A stretch of DNA of 64,000 bases from Gracilaria domingensis (taxonomy: Eukaryota; Rhodophyta; Florideophyceae; Gracilariales; Gracilariaceae), in NCBI GenBank assembly GCA_022539475.1, contig VCMS01000006.1:450504-514503 (forward strand). The letters run 5' to 3'. Every line of letters starts with the position of its first letter. Positions within the stretch are counted from its first letter, which is position 1. A program made the position numbers and the translations under genes. This document shows, in pieces, positions 41,917 to 52,998 of this stretch. The notes under the pieces are model-generated. The model saw only the letters and a program-made list of their open reading frames with translations. It was not told where the DNA came from and did no database searches.

Positions 41917-43235
41917 ATGTATCCATATAAGCATTTCTGTTTATCTGGTTTGGGTGAATCAGTAGAAACCAGACTCTGCAATAAAAGTCAGATTAGAATG
42001 GATTGTGCAATGTACAGGGCGAAGGAATCCATGTTCATGCTACCTGGTGCAGGTACAGGAGTTGGGGTGCCATGTAAAGTGCAGCTCCTATTGTACCCTG
42101 ATAGAATTAAATTTAAATTCAACAGAGATTTATTGTTAACGTTTGACAGAGTAACAGGAAAGGGGCGGTTGAGAGGAATGGAGAGGGACGTACGAAACTG
42201 GGGGTTGGCAAGAGAGATGAGTGAATTGGGCAAGTTCATTTCGGAGCATGTTGATAGTGAAGAAATGTTTTGGAGGGTCCGGATTTCTATCGAGTTTTGT
42301 CTGGTAAGGTGCACTTCACCAGATTCCTTCGTTCCGAACATGAAAGGGAGAAGAATTGTTTCCTGAGGCGACTAGGTGGCCAGATTTGTGGGGATTCGTT
42401 GTTGCTGTATTGTGTGTTGTGGATGCTTGCTCTTTTTTTGTTGTATGGAATGACAAAACCGGCAGTTGTGCATGTGTTTATGTCGGAGAACGGTTCTGTG
42501 AGCGCGTATTCATGGAGGGTCGTGACGGTAGCGGTAATAGAGTCGCTACTGCATGTGTCGTTTATAGATGGTTTGCAATGTATGCACGAGGGGTTGTTTG
42601 GTTCGGTGGCGACAGAGAACTTTCAATCTGAACGTCGGCTTGGGATTTGGGCTGTGTCATTGAATGCATTTGGTGCGTTTACGCTAAGTGGATTGTTGTT
42701 TGTGAACATTTGCATTGCTCTGAGTTTTCATTTCTTTCCGGAAGGGAGAACGCTTTTAGATGCGATTAAGATTAACACTGTTGCCTTTTCTTCTGGAAGG
42801 TTTCTGTTGGGACTGGGTAACTATTGTCTGCAGAGATGGCTTGTGCTGTGGAGCACAAGGAATGTTTCGAATCATGTTATGGATTTGCCACAAGAGAGGC
42901 GAACAGTGGCCAATGTGTTTCACATAGTTGTGCAGAGCGGAAGGAGCACATTGAAGTCAATACTGTTCATGAACGGGATTGGAAAGGCGGTGAACCCGTT
43001 CTTCTAGAGATTTGTTCCCATTGTGAGTGCGCAATTGGTGAGCGATTCATTTTCGGAGGGTTTACGGAAACGTATCAGCCGTGCGGTACCGCCAGTACTG
43101 AGAAACAGTGTTTCTGTTGTTCTAATTATAATGTATTCGGTTGCTGAGCAACAACAAAGGGCGTTAGTAAGAAGTGTGTGGGAAGGGCTTTATGCTGTGA
43201 ATGGAAGAGAGCGGCGTCGCTTTGTAAGTTTGTAA
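41917..43235 (+). pseudogene. Membrane protein of E1 cargo, broken
   Basis: The first segment (to about 42270) is soluble. A one-base shift at a TTTT run near 42268 leads into a second frame with hydrophobic segments (LLLYCVLWMLALFLLYGM; SLNAFGAFTLSGLLFVNICI), which looks like a multi-pass membrane protein. A TAG at 43005-43007 interrupts it, and the same frame then continues to 43235 with another hydrophobic stretch (SVSVVLIIMYSVAEQ). I do not recognise the family. E2 and E3 have HAD genes rather than this one. Confidence 0.45.
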
Positions 43236-43826
43236 AGTTTGTATGGTAGAAAGGATACGTTTCAGTAAACATCTTTTTTTATTGAAGGGTGTTCCTCGGA
43301 GAGAGGTTTGTTTAAGATTGAACTGGTGGAGTTTGAAGAAAGAAAGGTGTTGGGGGATATGAGAGGCTTCTGGAGCTTTATCTTTGGTTGTTGTGTGAAG
43401 TTCTGACCATATAGATGAGTACCGTATGGTTCGAGCAGTGACCGTCAAAGAGTTTGGCCTTTTTCAGGAGAGAAAGTTACCTGTCGTGTAGTTTTCCCCT
43501 TCGTGAGAGAAAAGTACTTGTGCAGTTTTCATACTACTTCGCGATCAGGATTAGTGAACCATACTGAAGAAGAAGAAGTATGGTTTGGAGCGGGGTGGTA
43601 CACGTTGAGGGGTTTCGAGGCGTAGGGATGGTCATTGGATGGTTATTGAGTGTCCACGGGGGAGGGCGTTGGCGTGAAAACGAGATGAAAGTATTTCCGA
43701 CGAAAAGGGCATGCACGTGGGCTGTGTGGGGATCCGGATCGTGGGCGTTGGAATCGCGTTTTCTTTCTTGGCACAATTCGCGCTCTTGTATTTTGTCTAA
43801 GAACGCGCTCGTTCGTGTACTGCGTA
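43236..43826. other. Intergenic region with one hairpin
   Basis: No gene supported. A hairpin (ACCATAC, then an AGAAGA-rich loop, then GTATGGT, about 43558-43582) lies upstream of the coiled-coil gene, where E2 and E3 carry the triplicated hairpin cassettes. Confidence 0.5.
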
Positions 43827-44541
43827 ATGTCAAATGGGTATGTGAAAGACGAAAAGCTCTTGGCGCTGCTTGAGAGGAAGGAGGTGGTGAGGGAGATACC
43901 GGGGACGCCTTCGGAAGAAGAAGTAGGGGAGGCTGAGGCGGGGTGTGAGAGAAGGGCGGTGCACTTGAGCCAGCTGGGGATTGAGATGGAGATGGAGAGT
44001 GGGGGTGGGGAGGGAGCACCGCCGCCGAAGGGGTTTGCGGAGGAGATGAAGGAGCGTATGAAGTTGATGGGGATTGGGGTGAAGGAGGAGGTGGATGACT
44101 TTCTGAGGAATAAGGTGGTAGAGATGGGAGGTGCTGTACTGAGCGTTTCGGAGGATGGAGTATCGCTGGAGGTGATATCTACCGTGCGAGGAAGGGTTGA
44201 AGGTGGTGGGGATAGAGATGATGAGGTATGGTGACGGGATGGTAGAGTGTTTGGCGAAGGAGGTTGCTGATGTCAGGGAGGAGAATAGGAAGTTGAAGGG
44301 GAGGGTGGAAGTCCTGGAAGGGCTGATGCGACAGGTGATTAACATGAAGGGGTTCTTGAAAGGGGCGGCGGGAGGTGGTAGGCAAGGTTCGCCGGTGATG
44401 CCGAAGAGTGGTAGAGGGAACAAGAGGGATGTTGATGGTGGTGAGGAAGAGGGCGGGTGGAGCCGTTTGAAGAAGAGAAGGGGAGGGGTGGCGAGGGTTG
44501 AGAAGAACGAAGGGGCGCTGCTGGCGGAGATGACTCTGTAG
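43827..44541 (+). pseudogene. Coiled-coil nuclear-type protein, E1 copy, one frameshift
   Basis: It starts MSNGYVKDEKLLALLERKEV, almost the same opening as in E2 and E3, then diverges. A one-base shift near 44190 joins 43827-44234 to the frame ending at 44541. The heptad helix (ADVREENRKLKGRVEVLEGL) and basic tail (SRLKKRRGG) are retained. It is again the cargo gene nearest the right end of the element. Confidence 0.65.
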
Positions 44542-44794
44542 GAGCAGGAGGATAAAAGAGTGGGGGGGGATTGGGGAGCCGTATGGGAGGGAGGCGCGTG
44601 TAGGAGAATGGGCAGAGCTGCGCGCAAAACTTTTACGAGATGACGTTTGAGGATACGGAGACTGAAAAGCGTGATGAGTAAAGTGTTTTGATGTGTGCTT
44701 CAGTTGGTTTGAGGGTCACTGGAGCTGAGGGCGTGTGGCATGGAACGGGTGTGGTGGGGAAGGTTGTTGGGATGTGCACTGTGTTCCTGAATGG

Positions 44795-45055
44795 AACCGG
44801 TAGGAAAACTAGCGCGAGTGAAATAAACGGAGAGGTTCCTGGAAAAGGATGCAGTTCTTGTTGAAGGCAAACGGAACCTGCTAAAAGATTAGAGGAACTG
44901 AAGAAAAAATTACGTAAAGTGGAATACATTATTTCAAAATTTGTTAATTATTTGAGTGCCAGCGCGGCCTACCCCCTCGCGCCCGCATTTCAGGGCCTAA
45001 ACTAGCAACTATTCCACAACTAGCACTCACTTTTCTACTTCCGAGAACACCGACG
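44795..45055. repeat. E1 right terminal region
   Basis: It contains CTAGCGCGAGTG (inverted CACTCGCGCTAG), TAAACTAGCAAC and the terminal CCGAGAACACCGACG, matching the motif order of E2 and E3 ends. Confidence 0.7.
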
Positions 45056-46573
45056 TACGACACGGAGGTGCACGGGCTAAGACGGACGATCGTTCCCGGT
45101 TTCGCAGAAAGCGATATCGCCCGCGCCGATACGTACACTTTGAGGTCTCATACACCTCAATTTATTTCCGAACGGGCATGGCCAATGTACATCCTCTCGA
45201 CATTCGAAGTCGTTGGTGCCCATTCCGCATCGGGCGCACATCGCACGCCGGCGATCACCGCGCGTGCGCGACCGCATCAGTGGCAGAAGCGCGAGCCCGC
45301 TGACGGCCTCCTTACCGCAGTCAGCGCCATTGGAAGTACGACAGGGCGACGCTGTGCCCGCCCTTGGAGCACGACCCGTCGGGAACGGAGACCCCGGGCG
45401 CAGAAGCACTCCGTTGTTTGAGGAAGCCTGCCACAGTGTACGAAGGAGGATTGGTCGCGCCGCCGCGACCAGTGGAACGTACGCGATTAGTCACTGTCGT
45501 CGACCCGAACGTGCGTATTGTCTGCATGAACGTCGGGAGCCCGCGGGCGCGAGCCACGAACTGCGTCGGCAGCACCGCCAATGGACGAGCCATGACGACG
45601 CACAGGGCGTACACCCTGCTACGGTAATGGTACTCGCAGCTGCGGCGCTGCTGTGGTGCGCATGAGACGTGGAGGTGTCGGTCCTGACGTGAGCCTCGGC
45701 GCGCTACCAGGACGGGTGGCGTCGAGGCCATAAAACGTCGATGTACGCACGGCCCCGATACGTGTTCCTCTTTCTAATCCGCGTGGACAGCTTCGTGAAC
45801 GGGAACGGCTTCCCGCGCGTCGTACCACCAGGCAGCCGGCGTCTACCACAGTCGTACGATCCTCCGCCTCACGCCACGGGCCAGAATTTTGACATGGCTT
45901 CGCCCCGCCCCTGGTGGGCACTTTCTGTGGAAGAAGCGATCGGTGGCTTCTTCTCAACCGAACGGACTTGGACGCAGCGTTAGGCTGTACTCCGAGGACG
46001 GAGTGCAATCTAAGGAAGGGGATCTGTCGTATAGTACGATCTGGTTGATCGCCGCGGACGGAGTGGGTTGTGAGGAGTGCCGTGTCGTACGTGTAGGGCT
46101 TGCCCGAGCACTTAGTAGTACGCGTAGTTGTCCCCGCATCGGACGTTGGACCCAAGCGTACTTGGGAGCATACGTAGGACACGTGTGCCAGTCGGACGTT
46201 GACGGGCGTAGTATAGTACTGTAAGTTGCTACCTGGAGGTCGTACAGAGGCGGGTTTACGCGATATTTAGGTGAACCCCAACCTCGCCATGACCTCACGT
46301 TGTAAACACCAAGCACCCTTTGCCGTACGTCTTGTTCGTCAATTAGCGCTACCGACAGACCGTTAGGCTAAGTACCATAAGGTTCATTAGGCCATTCGTA
46401 TCTTTTCGCACGCTCCTGAACGTGCTTGGTGATACCAACCGCCCACTCTCCCCGCTGACCGCTCGGTGCTTCCTCCTTACTCCCCGTACGGATTCATTAC
46501 AGTCGCTCCCTCGAGCCACAATCCACTCCGTCGTCTCAAGACCGCTTATGGTTTTCTCCCGATACGTACTATA
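45056..46573. other. GC-rich retroelement-like debris, continuation of 1-3235
   Basis: This was contiguous with 3235 before E1 inserted. Its CG-rich composition matches 1-3235. On the - strand a short cysteine-rich segment (CARCGMGTNDFEC, then CPFG) is seen at about 45180-45240. No long ORF is convincing. It would form the upstream part of the - strand gag-like gene. Confidence 0.35.
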
Positions 46574-47713
46574 TCACAATGTTCGCTCGACGTTCCTAAT
46601 TGTGAGACCCATTAGATCCATAACAACCTTGCAATTTGGCTCAATACGTGCCTTAACATCTGTCGCAGATTGTGGGAGAATATCAGCACCCCTTGTGAGG
46701 GTTTTACCTTTGGTCAAGTAACACAGACCCTGTATCATGTTCTCACATTCGGACGCAAGCGTGGTTAGAAATCCGTCCGCGGTTCTGGAAGTAAACCTGA
46801 AGGCACGAAGTAGGAACCAGACAGGATCTTCCGACTGAAAAAACGTTAACTGAGAAAAATGACGTAGTACATCGTTTGTGAGATCTCGAAAATCTCGACT
46901 TGAACTTCTTCTCATTGCGTGAAGCTCTTCTTTGTCGTCCTGGAAAACGGTTTGGATCTCTTCTATATCTCTAAGCGCGTCCACTTCTCGAAAGCGCTCA
47001 TGAAGCACGACTGTAAAAAAACGAGCCTTAAACAATCTGCGATTATTATGGAGTAAGGCTGCAATACGTCCTGAACAGCTCTCGCGGTACAGAAAAGCTT
47101 CAATCCTCCTCGCGGACGCCAGATGTGAATCTCTGCGTTTCAATCTGGCGGTGTACACAGCTCTGCATCCCTTTTCCGAAACAAGCATTTTTTCATGGCG
47201 ATGTGTTATCGCACCATCCCCAAAGACGTAAGGGTACGTTACGGCTCTCTTGTGAGTGCCAAGCAAGCTTGCTTGCAGCTTGTGTGACACAAATTCTGTC
47301 GTTTTTTTTGAGTTATACCAACGATCTGCTGCGAAAATTGCATCGCACATAGGCCGTAATTCCCCTTCCATTGTGGCTCCCTGCAGAAGTCTGGTCAGCC
47401 TCTCCCATATATGAATAAGTTTCTCCCTTTTTCTGGAGAAGTGGCAAGCAATGAAAACAGGGTTCAACGAGGAGCAGAGCGCATTGCCAACTGGTCCCAG
47501 TCCTTTCTTGGGATTATTCTGTTGCTGCAAGTAGGTCAATCTCACTACGGCCCTAGATGCCATCTTGAGGTGATCATGATCTAGAGATAAGATAGTAGCC
47601 TGAAGAACGTAAAGCAGCTCCCTGTTAATTGCGACAAGGTCTGATTCAATGTGTGAAATTAATGCAGTGTGACGTCCCGCTGCTCTGCTCCAGCCACCTC
47701 TGCCGTAATCCAT
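46574..47713 (-). CDS. Uncharacterised helical protein
   Basis: 379 residues from an ATG, fully open. The composition is that of a soluble, mostly helical protein rich in Arg/Leu (RVVRLTYLQQQNN-type stretches, FFTVVLHERFREVDALRDIEE). No motif is recognised and no membrane segment is seen. It could be a host gene, a retroelement capsid or an exon of a larger gene that includes 47925-48973 on the same strand. It is less GC-rich than the debris to its left. Confidence 0.5.
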   Translation of the reverse strand: MDYGRGGWSRAAGRHTALISHIESDLVAINRELLYVLQATILSLDHDHLKMASRAVVRLTYLQQQNNPKKGLGPVGNALCSSLNPVFIACHFSRKREKLIHIWERLTRLLQGATMEGELRPMCDAIFAADRWYNSKKTTEFVSHKLQASLLGTHKRAVTYPYVFGDGAITHRHEKMLVSEKGCRAVYTARLKRRDSHLASARRIEAFLYRESCSGRIAALLHNNRRLFKARFFTVVLHERFREVDALRDIEEIQTVFQDDKEELHAMRRSSSRDFRDLTNDVLRHFSQLTFFQSEDPVWFLLRAFRFTSRTADGFLTTLASECENMIQGLCYLTKGKTLTRGADILPQSATDVKARIEPNCKVVMDLMGLTIRNVERTL

Positions 47714-47924
47714 ATCTACTCGCTTGCTTTTTCCACTTGGCTAGTGAGCCCCAGACTTCATGATATCTTTGCCCCGTGAATCCTAATTGTAAAAAGTTTC
47801 CGCGCTCATTAGGATCACAGACGACAGTAGGCGACTCGTCGTAGGACGCACAAAGAATGTGTAGAACGATTAATCAAAGAATTTCTTCTTTGTTTGTGGT
47901 TGGTTTCTTTCGTGATACTAAACT

Positions 47925-48973
47925 TCAGTTAGCCACATCTACCAGTCTTTGGAGCAAAGCGTCAGGCAAAAATACGCGCAAAAGTGAAATTGGAGATACC
48001 TTCGACAAACTATTCAGGTTCATAGAAACATTGTGGGTTCCATTTCGTACCGTACTTTGAGCTTCGACTTGGTTAATCACATTGTCAAGAATTGTATTAG
48101 CTTCATCACGAAATCTTGTCCCTAGCCACTTATCAACATCATCAATCTCTACTTGGATGGGCTCAAATGAACTGTCGTAATCCCAGTTTGGAAGGCCACC
48201 GTCTGAACAAGAACGTGTTCTGCTCTCCAGGTGTTGCTCATTAGATTGTGATAGAACTTCAAGAACATTCTCAGTATTGTGCGTTTCCCACGGAGCGTTT
48301 TCGTAGCTCTCGTCATCATAACTAAGAAAGAGCCTGCTCTCCACATCTTCAGCTACCAACTGCTCACAATCGGCCTCATTGCTCGTTAAAGAACGTAACG
48401 GGGTTTCCTTTAATAGCTCCAGTTCGTGTAGCAAACTGTTTTCGTCGCACGTTAATACACTGTCTTCTGAAGAACATTGCGAGTGCCTAGCTCCCTTTGT
48501 TTGCAGCTCTTGAGAGTAATCCATGTCGCTGCTTCCAATGAATCTTGTACATCCATACTGTCAACGTGGAGCTCTGAGTTTGTCAGTTCGAGACTACAAG
48601 TGCTCTGCGCAGATTCGATATGTAGCAATTGTGCCATGTTGTCGCCACCAGTTGCTACCCTGTTCACGGTTTTCTGCGCATTTTGACAATCATCTTCCAG
48701 ACGTTCTGGTTGATCGTCAGTAGGTTGCAAAGGTGTTACTTCATCATATTCTCCATCAAGAATGTCAATACAATGGGTTTGTGAGCTACTCAAAGCATCT
48801 CTTGCGGCATCAGGATCGCAGACAATAAGGCGATCTAGATCTTGTGCTACAGCTTGTCTTGTCATTTCGCGATCTGAATGACACTTCAATGTATGTCTCG
48901 TGACCGAAGTTGTAGACAGTTGTAGACAGAGTAGAAGTCCCGAGATGAAAAGTAGACGTCTACCGTCGATCAT
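47925..48973 (-). CDS. Uncharacterised acidic protein, two overlapping frames
   Basis: Frame one starts at an ATG at 48973 with a possible signal-like head (LLFISGLLLCLQLSTT) and continues as an acidic, Ser/Thr-rich chain to 48452. Frame two (ATG 48524, to 47925) carries the same kind of acidic sequence onward. A one-base shift or an unseen splice near 48525 would make them one protein of about 340 residues. There is no known domain. The gap to the next - strand ORF is 211 bases with no clear splice pair. Confidence 0.4.
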
Positions 48974-49538
48974 CTACCAGTCGGAGAGGAGAGCTCACTG
49001 AATGCAGAGCAGAGGTAGATTCTACGGTCTTCAACCGGTAGAGCTCAAAAAATGTTGTACATCCGATTGTGAGCCAAAATGCTCTACAACTGTATCACAG
49101 GGTTATGGATAACTGTAGTTCCGGTCTTAGCCTCTCTCTACAGCTGCAGCTGAACGTTCCAATGGATTTCGCTGACGCTATGTCCATAATTAGAACAAAG
49201 AGGAGGAACAAATCCATTGCACAAATGTGCGATATCTGTGCGGTTTGCACAACGCTGACGCGTGCACACCGCACGCCGCCGCTTACTTGAGAAGTCTGAT
49301 TGCGCTGTGAGCTGCCACGCATCTCCGGCAGCTCGGAGGAGAGGAGGAGCGGCATGGAGGGGATTCCAATTTCACTCAATAAATTCAATTCTGTCCGGAC
49401 ATGGAGGGGGGACTCTAGTGACCGGACAGACGGGACTTCTTCTTCCCGGATTCTTAGTGGCGCTCCACGGAAGACGAACAATTTGACTCTACTGCGCGCG
49501 TGCTTTTCGCGCCTCTCTATCACCGCTGTAGCTCAATT
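48974..49538. other. Intergenic / possible LTR remnant
   Basis: No ORF supported. As it precedes a gag-like gene it may include a degraded LTR or leader, but I could not define ends. Confidence 0.3.
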
Positions 49539-50558
49539 ATGGGCCCAGAGTCAAGCATTTCTAAGATTTCAAAGACTCACGATGTTCCGTTATTCGACCC
49601 TGCAAAAGATGTAGTGCAATGGCGTCGCAATGTTTCGGAATGGGTTGATACTATCCACATCGCTGCTGAGAAAGGTCCGGACAAGATATACAAAACGATG
49701 TTCACAATTCTCGGTCGCCTTCTAGTAGAGCATGGTTTACCACTGGCACAAAAAAGTATTGTGGAGGAAGTTCAGGCGAAAGCCAGAATTGATTTTCGCC
49801 AAGAAGATCAGATCCAGGCGGTGCAAGAAATTGTTAACCTTGTCGCTGTTGATCCTCCTATTGCTATGGTTAATCGCCTCATTTCTTCTTTCAACAAGGA
49901 TTCGAGCTGTCGCCTCAGGAAGAATGAAGACTTGATCGCTTTCGTCGATCGATTCCGAGGCTTGGCGTCTCAACATTTGATGCATGCTGGCTTTGAGTCT
50001 TCCACTCATATCGGCGAAGTGCTCGCTATTACGTTAATCAATAATGCGAACCTTCCTGAAAACACCTTGCACAACGCGGTTCTGCAGCTTCTTTCCCAAG
50101 CTCAATCTCGTGCAGAACATGGCCAAACTATGATTGACGGTGGCTTAGTACCTTTCGCGGTCATTCAGAAGATAAGGGACATTTCGGATTCTCTTGTTGG
50201 AACTTTGGAACCAATGGAAATCCCGGAGACTCTTGACTCTATGCAGTCACACTTCAAAGACTATCGGAAGAAGGTAAAAGACGTCTCTGACGCCCTCGCT
50301 CTGCAGCTTCCAAGGCTTCCAGAGCGAAAAGGGGATAGCAAGCGGGAAAATATTAAGGCAATTGCAAAGCCGGCTGCTCCTAGGGTTGTTCTACATCTGA
50401 ACGACGCTGTATCGGTTCTCTACTCACTCTCTTTAGCGACCAAGCAGGCTTCAAATGCGCTCTCACGCAATGACTGTGGTAAAATCCCACGAGTGGGCAA
50501 ACAAGAGCCGCGTCGCGGAAAGCACACCTACAGGGTGTTCGAGCCCCGCTCCCTATAG
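49539..50558 (+). pseudogene. Gag-like protein of an LTR element, truncated
   Basis: It begins MGPESSISKISKTHDVPLFD. The chain has a capsid-like helical core (VVQWRRNVSEWVDTIH, then SSFNKDSSCRLRKNEDLIAFVDRFRG-type sequence), resembling gag of copia/Ty3 elements. From about 50420 the sense is lost into the neighbouring DIRS-like element on the other strand, so no zinc knuckle or pol follows. I infer insertion or deletion at about 50420-50560. Weak family call. Confidence 0.45.
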
Positions 50559-50875
50559 GGGTAGGGTCGGTGGTAGAACCCTCCGGTAGGGCTGACACAG
50601 GCCGGGTATAAATCCGGGCAGCCCCGTCCTGGGCGTGCAGCCGGAGGTTGGGTTGGGTAGAATCGGCGTAGAATCCGGGTAGTTCCGGCGAGCCAGAGCA
50701 AGTGAAGATATCCAAACCAACGGTGTTCGCCAAAACCGGCAACCAACGAGCCGCGCAACGGTGTACAGTTTGTTTCGCTCCTTCTGAATCTTGGCGAAAA
50801 GCTGGCCGGAGAGTGTAAGGTGCATAGTCATTTTCGTGCAGGTTGTTAATGCAGTGCCTGCCTCAGTGTGCTTAT

Positions 50876-52998
50876 CTAAGTGAGATATGTGCGAGATGGG
50901 GAGTCTGCCGGATTTAAGGAGGATGGTATATAGAAGAAAAGCGGGTGAAGGTCGTGCGTGAGAGAGACCGCACCGAATCGTCGACATGGTAGCGCGAGGG
51001 CCGGGCTGGATGATCTCTCTTTTTTGAGGGCCTGGATTGTAACCATTGAGTCTGCCGAAATAATCACCCGACAGTGCTGGGCTTTCCGCGAGGCTAGCCA
51101 TTCCAGGCTTAGATACGCTGTCGTGGCTTCCAGAATATTGATGTGATCTGGTTTGTCCCATCTGTGGACAAAGGCAGTTTTCCAAGGTCGCTGCTGTACG
51201 AACCGCTGAACCAGAACGGACTGCATTGCAGGTGATTCTTTAGACAAGCATAGCGCGAACTGCGAGAGCTCTGCATGGTCTGATTCGTGATATATGAGGG
51301 GGCCGGCGTCGAGCAAGGCGTCAAAACAAAGAACAATGTGGGTGAATGGAGTGTTCATGTTCACGAAGGAGAGCGGGAGAAGCTGTGGAAGCCTTGTAAG
51401 TTTGGCATGAGCGCGCGTTTAGAGTACGGCAGACGAGCGACCTTGTTTGCATGCTTCGATGAAGCGGTAAGTATTAAGTAAGACGGCGAGGAGAGGCCGG
51501 TTCCCTAAGGCAGCCCATGCCAGTTTGTTGGTGAGGGCTCCTGCCGTTTTCGAAGTAAGATCAATAGGGTTGGAAATAGATAGAATCCTTTGCGGAGTGG
51601 CATTCGACTTTTGAGGATCACGAAAAGCGGTTCTTTGCTGAAGCTCAATTTTACATCCGATGAATGGCATGATAGTGCTACAAAGAGAGCCGAGAGGGGA
51701 GGACTTACTCGCCTTTATCGGGAGCTCGTGGGAGTGGAATCTTGAATAGCAGATCCGTTGAAAGGTGCGAATTTCGTATGCCTCCCAATCTTTGAAGATG
51801 AAGTTAATGTCGTCGATTATATGCAGCCGCATTGCGTCTCCCGTGTTGTAGTAGGTGATGTTTGGGCCTCTTGAGAGATGTAGGAGTTGAGGGTCTCGTT
51901 CGCAGTGGGGGTGGTGCCGAAAGAGGTTGAAGGCATGATTGATTATGGAGTTTGCTATGTTATGGGCGATGTGAACCGCCCATTTGTATCCCATGCGTTG
52001 AGTTTGTTGCAGTGGACGCAACAGGGTAGATTCGTTGCTGCAAAGCATTATGACTTTAGAAAGAAGTCTTTTGAGTTCCGCTAGAAGCTTGGAGATGGGT
52101 AGGGCTTGTAGAGGGAAGATCTTTGCCATTTCTGTCGGGAGCCGTATGTTATGGAACATGTATTGAATATCGAAGTAGAAGGAGCGAAGATTTCCAGCTC
52201 CCATTTCGTACCACCAGAACATGTCCGGACAGGGGAGCTCGGTGTATGGCGGCTCTGGTAGAATTTCATTCTGTACTCTTGGCCAGCTGATTAACCTGTC
52301 TCGTTCTGCATCTTTTGTGACTGCAAAAGAGAACATGGTTAGGGTGTCAGCCAGGGATCGGTATGTTGGGTCTTCTTTGTCAACCACGGACCAAGCTAAC
52401 ATGTTCGCCTTGTGTGCCTTAAGAAGCACAGAACTGTATTCGTTTTCACAGCCATGATCTCTGTCTCTTCTGGTGTTCTCCAGCGGCTTTTCACGCGCTT
52501 CGGTGAGACGGAGAAATTCCTTCCACGAGAATATAGCCTCTTGTAACATGGGAAGCAGTGCTGACCGTGAGGTACTGCCTCGAGATTCGCTGGCATCTGG
52601 AAGGTCGATGCGCTTGGCGACTAGTGTTGTGAAAGATCCTCTTTCGATGCCCAGATTTTTCGTGGAAGAAAGAAAATCTCTGAAGATGCTTTTCCAGGAT
52701 GGTGCAATATTACAGTGTTCGGTAGCCGGTTGAGACGCTTCATTGTTTCTAGACTAGCTTCGTCTAACTTCTTTTTCGAGATATTTAAGCCAGCATGTAA
52801 CTCTTGCACTGAGAGAGAGAGAGACACGCTTGGAAGCGGAGGGTAAGTTGTCTCTGGAGGGCGGGCAAGGGCTGCTGTACAGGACATTCAGGTTGTCTCT
52901 CATCGAGCCTATGACATTTTCGGTACTGCCTGTGACGGAAGAGAGGTTGGGGAGGGGGATTGTGCGAGATCTTTTCTCTAAACGAGGCTGCTTATATC
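50876..52998 (-). pseudogene. DIRS-like reverse transcriptase-RNase H, two in-frame stops
   Basis: One - strand frame continues through TAG at 52754-52756 and TAA at 51419-51421 to 50876. RT: DRLISWPRVQNEI, SFYFDIQYMFHNIRLP (motif A Asp) and LHIIDDINFIF (motif C DD). RNase H after the second stop: HINILEATTAYLSLEWL, IISADSMVTIQAL (Asp), RSSSPAL and YIPSSLNPADSPSR, the usual end of DIRS-type RNase H. No tyrosine recombinase or methyltransferase domain is seen nearby. The two stops are the only breaks, so inactivation is recent. VIPER/Ngaro-like relatives are alternatives. Confidence 0.65.

Larger units (their letters stand above)
3236..45055. mobile_element. E1: giant Plavaka/CACTA-like transposon, interrupted by E2
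   Basis: The left end reads CGTCGGTGTTCCCGG and the right end is its inverted near-copy (CCGAGAACACCGACG, 45041-45055). Each is flanked by TA (3234-3235 and 45056-45057), a 2-base target duplication. Next to each end lies a GCTAGTTTAGG block. Removing the nested E2 leaves about 20.5 kb. Cargo in order: transposase, an uncharacterised - strand gene, methyltransferase-SET, a palindrome cluster, ParB-dioxygenase, a ketopantoate-reductase-like gene, a membrane protein and a coiled-coil protein. The transposase and most cargo are broken, so the copy looks dead. The boundaries rest on eye alignment. Confidence 0.75.

Noticed and set aside
36735-43235. Alternative genetic code (reassigned stops) to explain many in-frame stops in E1
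   Set aside because: All three stop codons occur in frame, and intact genes nearby (Ty3 pol, E3 dioxygenase) use none internally, so decay is simpler.
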